A DNA stretch of 64,000 nt. Origin: Actinomadura chibensis NBRC 106107 (GTDB lineage Bacteria > Actinomycetota > Actinomycetes > Streptosporangiales > Streptosporangiaceae). Below, in pieces: positions 59,811-64,000 of this stretch. The position numbers and the translations under genes were made by a program. The DNA is taken from NCBI RefSeq assembly GCF_001552135.1, contig NZ_BCQP01000004.1:186001-250000 (forward strand). Direction: 5' to 3'. Under the pieces are notes generated by a model. The model was not told the DNA's origin. It searched no databases and saw only the letters and a program-made list of their open reading frames with translations. Within the stretch, counting starts at the first letter, position 1; every line of letters begins with the position of its first letter.

Positions 59811-60638
59811 TCAGGCGACGTCGGCGGCGGTCGGGCGCGGGCCGATCCGGGCGAGCGCCTCCCGCGCCCGCGGGCTCAGGTCGGCCCCGGCCAGCACCTG
59901 GACGGCGACCGGACGCACCCCCGCCCGGTCGGCCTCGGCGAGGAACGCGCGCAGCCAGCGCGCGTCCATGGTCATGTGGTGGCTGGACACGCCGAGCGCC
60001 TCCTGGACGGCCCGCACCTTCGCCTCGTCGCCGTGCGCCGCCGCCAGCAGGCCGGCCGCGCCCGCCGGGCCGAGGCGCTCGTACAGCGCCGCGGTGTAGT
60101 CGGGGTCGTCGGCGTTGGCCTTCAGATGCCGCCACACCGGGTCGGGGACGGCCCGGCCGTCCCGGATCGAGGCGACCACGGCCAGCGCGTCGGTCCTCGC
60201 GGCCCTGGTGGCGGCCTTGCGGTCGGGGAAGTTGCCGATGTCCCCGGCGCCGCGCGGCGTCGTCCGCGGGGACGGCCCGCGCGGCGGCTCGACCGCCTTC
60301 GGCGGCTTCGTCGGCCGCGGCGTCCGGGTCCCCGGCGTCGGCGCGGGGGCGGGCGCGGGCGGCGCGTCCACCCCGCCGCCCGGGGACGGGTGCGTGACCG
60401 CGTAGTTGTAGCGCCGCGTCAGCATTTCGAGCTGCTCGGCGGCCCACCGCGCGACCTCGTCCGCCTGCCGGTACCCGGCCGTCGAGACCCCCGGCGGGGG
60501 GCGGTGCCCGTTCAGCCAGCCCTGGATCGCGTTCTGCGCGTCCTGGAGCTGCCTGATCACCCGGTCGAGCGCGGGCGGGTCGATCCCCCGGAACTGGGGG
60601 TCGCGGGCGCCCGGGCCGGTGCGCATCTGCGCCGTCAT
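59811..60638 (-). CDS. WXG100-like protein A with Pro-rich linker and C-terminal helical domain
   Basis: A 275-residue protein. Residues 20-85 form two helices around a turn (LDRVIRQLQDAQNAIQGWLN, then ADEVARWAAEQLEMLTRRY) as in WXG100/LXG secretion domains. A Pro/Thr-rich linker follows (about 90-130). The C-terminal about 130 residues (ALYERLGPAGAAGLLAAAHG, HHMTMDARWLRAFLAEADRA) resemble the helical region of actinomycete T7SS-associated proteins. I see no toxin catalytic motif. First gene of a two-gene unit. Confidence 0.55.
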   Translation of the reverse strand: MTAQMRTGPGARDPQFRGIDPPALDRVIRQLQDAQNAIQGWLNGHRPPPGVSTAGYRQADEVARWAAEQLEMLTRRYNYAVTHPSPGGGVDAPPAPAPAPTPGTRTPRPTKPPKAVEPPRGPSPRTTPRGAGDIGNFPDRKAATRAARTDALAVVASIRDGRAVPDPVWRHLKANADDPDYTAALYERLGPAGAAGLLAAAHGDEAKVRAVQEALGVSSHHMTMDARWLRAFLAEADRAGVRPVAVQVLAGADLSPRAREALARIGPRPTAADVA

Positions 60639-60695
60639 CGCCCCTCCCGGAAGTCACCGTTCGGCGTTGCTCGACTCCCCAGAATCACACCCCGT

Positions 60696-61064
60696 TCAGC
60701 GGCTGTCGAGGGCTTTGCGCACGGACGCCTCGTCGCGCGCCACGACGGCGGCGTCCCCGGCGAGGACGATCGGCCGCTGGATCAGCACCGGGTTCGCCAC
60801 CATGACCTCGATCCACCGGGCCCGGTCGCGGTCGAGGTCCTTGAGGCCGAGCTCCTTGGCGACCGGCTCGTTCAGGCGCGCGACCTCCCAGGGCTCGGCG
60901 CCGATCCGGGTGAGGACGGCGTCGAACTCCTCCGCCGTGGGCGGGTCGTCCAGGTAGCGGCGCTCGGTGTACTCGACGCCCGCCTCGTCCAGCGCGGCCT
61001 TCGCGGCGCGGCTCTTCGAGCAGCGGGGGTTGTGCCAGATCTCCATGTCAGCCATTCTCGTCAC
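60696..61064 (-). CDS. ArsC/Spx-family thioredoxin-fold reductase
   Basis: A 122-residue ArsC-like protein: MEIWHNPRCSKSRAAKAAL carries the active Cys15 followed by an Arg/Ser/Lys helix start, and PVLIQRPIVLAGDAAVVARD is the conserved second half with its RP motif. It could be a glutaredoxin-dependent arsenate reductase or a general reductase; arsenic genes are absent around it. Its GTG overlaps the stop of the YbaK-like gene (GTGA), so the two are coupled. Confidence 0.83.
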   Translation of the reverse strand: MTRMADMEIWHNPRCSKSRAAKAALDEAGVEYTERRYLDDPPTAEEFDAVLTRIGAEPWEVARLNEPVAKELGLKDLDRDRARWIEVMVANPVLIQRPIVLAGDAAVVARDEASVRKALDSR

Positions 61065-61525
61065 TCCACCTCGGCCGGGTCGCCCCCGGTGATCCGCAGC
61101 AGTTCCTCGTAGGAGGTCGGGAAGACGGTGTGCGGATGCCCGCCCGCCGCCCAGACCCGGTCGTACCTCTCCAGCCAGACGTCCACGAGGGTACGGATCG
61201 GCGCGGGGTGGCCGAGCGGGGCCACGCCGCCGATCGGCTGCCCGGTCGCCTCCCGGACGAACTCGGGCGTCGCCCGCCTGACCTTCGCCGCCCCCACCAG
61301 CGCCGCGACCTTGGCCGTGTCGACCCGGTGCGCGCCGCTCGTCATGACGAGGAGGGGCGCCCCGTCCGCGTCGAACACCAGGCTGTTGGCGATCGCGCCC
61401 ACCTCGCAGCCGAGCTGCTCGGCGGCGGCCTGCGCGGTCCGCGCCGAGTCGGGCAGTTCGACGATGGCTCCGGTCGCGCCCTGGTCCAGCAGGGCCTTTG
61501 CGACGATTTCGGCATTCGGATGCAT
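61061..61525 (-). CDS. YbaK/ProX-type aminoacyl-tRNA deacylase
   Basis: A 154-residue protein of the YbaK/EbsC fold: GATGAIVELPDSARTAQAAAEQ, LGCEVGAIANSLVFDADGAP, TSGAHRVDTAKVAAL, and ATGQPIGGVAPLGHPAPIRTLVD with the conserved Lys/Gly-rich substrate loop. Members clear mischarged Cys- or Ala-tRNA(Pro). I start at the ATG of MHPNAEIV because TAAAGT ends seven bases upstream (leaderless); a GTG nine bases earlier is possible. Divergent from the L,D-transpeptidase with only a 23-base gap. Confidence 0.87.
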   Translation of the reverse strand: MHPNAEIVAKALLDQGATGAIVELPDSARTAQAAAEQLGCEVGAIANSLVFDADGAPLLVMTSGAHRVDTAKVAALVGAAKVRRATPEFVREATGQPIGGVAPLGHPAPIRTLVDVWLERYDRVWAAGGHPHTVFPTSYEELLRITGGDPAEVE

Positions 61526-61532
61526 GGGTAGC

Positions 61533-61542
61533 ACTTTAAGGT
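61533..61542. promoter_or_regulatory. overlapping divergent -10 boxes
   Basis: TAAAGT on the minus strand (61533-61538) and TAAGGT on the plus strand (61537-61542) share two bases and serve leaderless starts at 61525 and 61549. RNA polymerase cannot open both at once. Confidence 0.55.
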
Positions 61543-61548
61543 CGCCTC

Positions 61549-62343
61549 ATGCGAGGGAGAGCGATCGACGTGCGGAAGACCGCGGTTCTGGTGGCCGGGG
61601 CCGTCCTGCTGACGGCGTGCAACGGGACGGATGAGGCGGCGCCTCCGCCGCCGAAGGTCTCACCGTCCTCGAAGCCCGCGGGGCCCGGCCGGACTCCTAC
61701 CCCGACGCCCACGCCCACGCATCGCAAGCTGAAGCCGGGCGCGAAGGGGGCCGACGTCGAGGCGCTGCAGCGCCGCCTGAAGGAACTCCACTACGACCCG
61801 GGGAAAGTGGACGGGAAGTACGGGGTGTCCACGCAGATGGCGGTGTGGGCGTTCCAGGGCGTCAACCGGCTCAAGCAGAAGAGCACGCTGACCGCCGCGT
61901 TCTGGAGGGCGCTGGACGCGCCCAAGGAACCGCGTCCGATGGCGAAGAAGCGCGAGAAGAACCGGGTGGACGTCGACCTCCGGCGGCAGTACCTCGTCCT
62001 GTACAAGGACGGCGCGCCGCGCCTCATCTCGCACATCTCGTCCGGCTCGGGGGAGTACTACTGCGCGAAGGACCGGGGCGCCAAGGTCCCGCGCTGCCGC
62101 TACGCCACGACCGGCACCGGCGACTTCCGGACCGGGCGCCGCGCCTCCGGCTGGGAGACCTCGCCGCTGGGGCGGCTCTACAACCCCATCTACTTCAACG
62201 GCGGCATCGCCTTCCACGGCGCCCTGGACGTGCCCGACTACCCCGCCTCGCACGGGTGCGTCCGGATGCCGATGCACATCGCCGAGTACCTCCCCGGCAT
62301 CCTCGGGACGAACGTTCCGGTGCACGTCAGACGGCCTTCCTGA
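61549..62343 (+). CDS. lipoprotein L,D-transpeptidase with peptidoglycan-binding domain
   Basis: A 264-residue cell-envelope enzyme. The lipobox LLTAC puts the lipidated cysteine at 24. A Pro/Thr-rich linker follows, then a PG_binding_1 domain (GADVEALQRRLKELHYDPGK, DGKYGVSTQMAVWAFQ) and the YkuD catalytic domain with HGALDVPDYPASHGCVRMP (catalytic Cys237). It forms 3-3 cross-links or attaches proteins to peptidoglycan outside the membrane. The ATG is leaderless (TAAGGT six bases upstream). Confidence 0.9.
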   Translation: MRGRAIDVRKTAVLVAGAVLLTACNGTDEAAPPPPKVSPSSKPAGPGRTPTPTPTPTHRKLKPGAKGADVEALQRRLKELHYDPGKVDGKYGVSTQMAVWAFQGVNRLKQKSTLTAAFWRALDAPKEPRPMAKKREKNRVDVDLRRQYLVLYKDGAPRLISHISSGSGEYYCAKDRGAKVPRCRYATTGTGDFRTGRRASGWETSPLGRLYNPIYFNGGIAFHGALDVPDYPASHGCVRMPMHIAEYLPGILGTNVPVHVRRPS

Positions 62344-62405
62344 GGACTGTCCGACCCGCCTGTCCCCCTGGTGTCAAGCCCGCTGACCTGCGGGACACGA
62401 CACAC

Positions 62406-62413
62406 GTTCGAAC
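62406..62413. promoter_or_regulatory. GTTCGAAC palindrome near the HEPN promoter
   Basis: Perfect 8-base palindrome 42 bases upstream of the LexA box. TCGAAC here is also a LexA half-site, but the second half is poorly matched, so it may be a weak accessory site. Confidence 0.3.
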
Positions 62414-62416
62414 ACG

Positions 62417-62445
62417 TTGACGAATCGCCGACTGGGCGCTTTACT
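62417..62445 (+). promoter_or_regulatory. candidate promoter of the HEPN gene
   Basis: TTGACG (62417-62422), 17 bases, then TTTACT (62440-62445). The -35 is excellent and the -10 moderate. The LexA box starts nine bases after it, over the expected transcription start. Confidence 0.5.
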
Positions 62446-62454
62446 GGGAATGCG

Positions 62455-62470
62455 TCGAACTTATGTTCGA
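62455..62470. promoter_or_regulatory. LexA (SOS) box
   Basis: TCGAACTTATGTTCGA is an exact match to the actinobacterial LexA operator TCGAAC-N4-GTTCGA. It is 137 bases upstream of the HEPN-domain gene. The only other neighbour ends at 62343 pointing toward it, so the HEPN gene is the sole candidate target. Confidence 0.85.
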
Positions 62471-62542
62471 CGTGGCGCGGGACTCGCGGCCCGCGCCAGG
62501 GCGACGTCCCCGCCGGGGCATGCGGTGCTCCGGCGGGACGGA

Positions 62543-62580
62543 CGGCCGGGCGGAGTGAGGGGAAGCTCTCCGCCCGGCCG
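62543..62580 (+). promoter_or_regulatory. hairpin in the HEPN gene leader
   Basis: CGGCCGGGCGGAG and CTCCGCCCGGCCG form a perfect 13-bp stem with a 12-base loop, between the LexA box and the ribosome site. It could act as a leader terminator or protect the mRNA. Confidence 0.5.
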
Positions 62581-62606
62581 GCCCGAGCCCCGGAAGGAGG
62601 CAGACC

Positions 62607-63122
62607 ATGTCCGGAACGATGACCGCGCGCGGGGCCCACCCGGCCGCGCAGATCCACTCGGCCGCGGCGTCCGCGCCGCCGCCGAGCCCGCGCCACCGTC
62701 CGCTGCCCGCCCCCCGCCCGGCGCACACCGCCGCCGGCCAGTTGCACGCCGCCCGCATGGGCCTCGCGGAGGCGGCCGAGGCGACCTCGCCCGCCGTCCG
62801 CTACGTCTGCGCCCACCTGGCCGCGCTGCGCGCGGCGGCCGCGGTGCTGGCGTCCAAGGAACCCCTGGAGACCCACCGGCGCGGGCGCCCGCGCAGCGTG
62901 TGGGTGCTGCTGCCCGAGGCGGAGCCCGCGCTGCGCGAGTGGGCCGCCTTCTTCGCCGCCGGCGCCGACAAGCGCGCCGCCGCCGAGGCGGGCCTGCCGC
63001 GCGCCGCCACCGCGCGCGAGGCCGACGAGCTGCTGCACGACGCCGAGGTCTTCGTCACCCTCGTCGAGGACACCCTCGGCGTCACCAGCCAGCCGACGCT
63101 GCCCGTCCCCGAGGCCGGCTGA
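62607..63122 (+). CDS. SAV_6107-family HEPN-domain protein
   Basis: A 171-residue protein. Residues 1-40 are Pro/Ala-rich; the rest is a four-helix HEPN fold (LHAARMGLAEAAEATSPAVR, RYVCAHLAALRAAAAVL, SVWVLLPEAEPALREWAAFF, ADELLHDAEVFVTLVEDTL). The classical R-x4-6-H ribonuclease motif is not clear to me, so catalysis is doubtful. The ATG has an ideal GGAAGGAGG site. The upstream LexA box indicates induction by DNA damage. Function unknown. Confidence 0.83.
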   Translation: MSGTMTARGAHPAAQIHSAAASAPPPSPRHRPLPAPRPAHTAAGQLHAARMGLAEAAEATSPAVRYVCAHLAALRAAAAVLASKEPLETHRRGRPRSVWVLLPEAEPALREWAAFFAAGADKRAAAEAGLPRAATAREADELLHDAEVFVTLVEDTLGVTSQPTLPVPEAG

Positions 63123-63260
63123 CCCCTCCCGGCGGCCGTCCCCCTCCCCGGGCCGGCCGCACCCGGGGGCCGGGGCGCCCGTCCCGCCGAGCTCACCACC
63201 GGCGGCGGCCCCGGCCCCCACCGCCGAGACCGATCGCCCCGGCGACGGCCGCCCCCCGAG

Positions 63261-63292
63261 CCACCCCCACCGGCGCGATCCGGTGGGGGTGG
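63261..63292 (+). terminator. terminator hairpin after the HEPN gene
   Basis: CCACCCCCACCGG and CCGGTGGGGGTGG form a perfect 13-bp stem with loop CGCGAT. Confidence 0.6.
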
Positions 63293-63306
63293 AAGTGCTG
63301 CGGCTC

Positions 63307-63327
63307 GGGGCTGGGGCAGGGGTGGGG
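63307..63327 (+). other. G-quadruplex motif
   Basis: Four runs of GGGG separated by CT, CA and T, a near-ideal intramolecular G4 sequence on the coding strand, 173 bases before the aldehyde dehydrogenase start. Confidence 0.65.
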
Positions 63328-63499
63328 CGCGCGTTCGGCGTGTCGGCGGTTGGGGGTGGTGTTGGGCGTCGGGTGTCGGGGTGTCGTGGGTGGGACCCCG
63401 GTCCTGGGCGGGGGAGGGCGGGAGCATACCGTCGGGGGCGGTAGTGCCGCCGGACCGGCGTGCCGACTCCGTAGATCCTCCGAGCCCCGAGGAGACGCC

Positions 63500-64000
63500 G
63501 TGCACGATCGAGACGCCCTCTACATCGATGGAGCCTGGACGAGCCCGCAGGGCGGCGGTGTCATCGCCGTCGAGAACCCCGCCACCGAGGAGACGCTCGG
63601 CACCGTCCCGGAGGGGACGGCCGAGGACGCCGACCGGGCCGTGCGCGCCGCCCGCGCCGCGCTGCCCGCCTGGTCGGCGACGTCCTACGCCGAGCGCGCC
63701 GAGTACCTCGGACGGCTCCGGGACGCCCTCGCGGCCCGCGCCGACGACATCGCGAGGACGATCGCGAGCGAGGTCGGCAGCCCCATGCGCCTCGCGACCC
63801 GCGTCCAGGCGGGGCTGCCGCAGAACGTCGTCGGGTCGTACGCCGAGATGATCGCCGCGGGCCTGCCGGAGGAGCGGGTCGGCAACTCGCTGGTGGTCCG
63901 GGAACCGGCCGGGGTCGTCGCCGCGATCACGCCGTGGAACTACCCGCTGCACCAGATCACCTGCAAGCTGGCGCCCGCGCTAGCGGCCGGCTGCACGATC
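63500..64000 (+). CDS. aldehyde dehydrogenase family protein, cut by window end
   Basis: The first 167 residues of an NAD(P)-dependent aldehyde dehydrogenase. MHDRDALYIDGAWTSPQGGG and VENPATEETLGTVPEGTAED are the usual start, and VREPAGVVAAITPWNYPLHQ begins the cofactor-binding part. The catalytic Cys and Glu would lie beyond the window. GTG start with GAGGAGA upstream. Substrate cannot be told. Confidence 0.88.
   Translation, partial: MHDRDALYIDGAWTSPQGGGVIAVENPATEETLGTVPEGTAEDADRAVRAARAALPAWSATSYAERAEYLGRLRDALAARADDIARTIASEVGSPMRLATRVQAGLPQNVVGSYAEMIAAGLPEERVGNSLVVREPAGVVAAITPWNYPLHQITCKLAPALAAGCTI

Larger units (their letters stand above)
63123..63499. other. 377-base intergenic region with strong strand asymmetry
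   Basis: No gene. The left half is C-rich and the right half (63283-63430) is G/T-rich on the plus strand, with the switch at a 13-bp hairpin. A four-run G-quadruplex motif follows the switch. The promoter of the aldehyde dehydrogenase gene should be near the right end (CATACCGTCGG around 63425), but is not clear. Confidence 0.55.

Overview
The window reads as chromosomal DNA of a very GC-rich filamentous actinomycete. By eye, third codon positions are almost all G or C. GTG and TTG starts are common, and many genes begin 6-8 bases after a TAnnnT box, as leaderless actinobacterial transcripts do. An Actinomadura/Thermomonosporaceae-type host is my inference from the overall style; nothing in the sequence proves the genus. 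Gene order (ctaE-qcrCAB-pimB-like, glucokinase, sensor kinase/regulator, phosphofructokinase, DAHP synthase, PASTA kinase, thiamine genes, metF) matches the conserved chromosomal core of actinomycetes. I see no prophage, insertion sequence, CRISPR array, rRNA or tRNA.

Layout. 1-2112: end of a GIY-YIG/exonuclease fusion, rhomboid protease, Lrp-type ligand domain. 2160-7649: GntR/FadR regulator and cache-domain protein divergent from a polyamine-type ABC transporter (potA-D-B-C order), ending in a 21-bp perfect hairpin. 7831-14967: trpD and a small receiver-like protein divergent from ctaE-qcrC-qcrA-qcrB, then a PimB-like mannosyltransferase. 14986-24878: YciI duplication, penicillin-binding protein, a membrane-anchored M23-like protein that has lost its metal ligands, a cytochrome b/NuoF-ferredoxin electron-transfer pair, DUF4142, DUF1996 and an SDR. 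24889-31829: acyl-CoA ligase, CutC, phosphoesterase, SRPBCC, ROK glucokinase, EEP-family protein, membrane protein.

32172-46331: acyltransferase, a two-component pair separated by three tandem 77-bp units, phosphofructokinase, ThiI, DUF5954, DMT transporter, DAHP synthase behind an apparent Tyr/Phe/Trp attenuator, a sulfite-oxidase-like enzyme, and a LytS/LytTR-small membrane protein-sodium symporter operon. 46797-55845: endonuclease IV, PASTA kinase, DMT transporter, a TPP-riboswitch-controlled thiO-thiS-thiG operon, ferredoxin-reductase-like protein, Rv2175c-type DNA-binding protein, thiE. 55868-64000: degenerate protein kinase, polyprenyl synthase, metF, GNAT, two WXG100-like proteins, ArsC-like and YbaK proteins, L,D-transpeptidase, an SAV_6107-type HEPN gene behind a consensus LexA box, and the start of an aldehyde dehydrogenase.

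The less ordinary content is mostly regulatory: the coupled mini-ORF repeats between kinase and response regulator, the aromatic leader peptide, the LexA box before the HEPN gene, overlapping divergent leaderless promoters, and a recurring GGGGGTCG(C/T)CCCCC hairpin. Among proteins, the inactive M23-like protein, the kinase without an N-lobe, and the NADH-to-heme module stand out.
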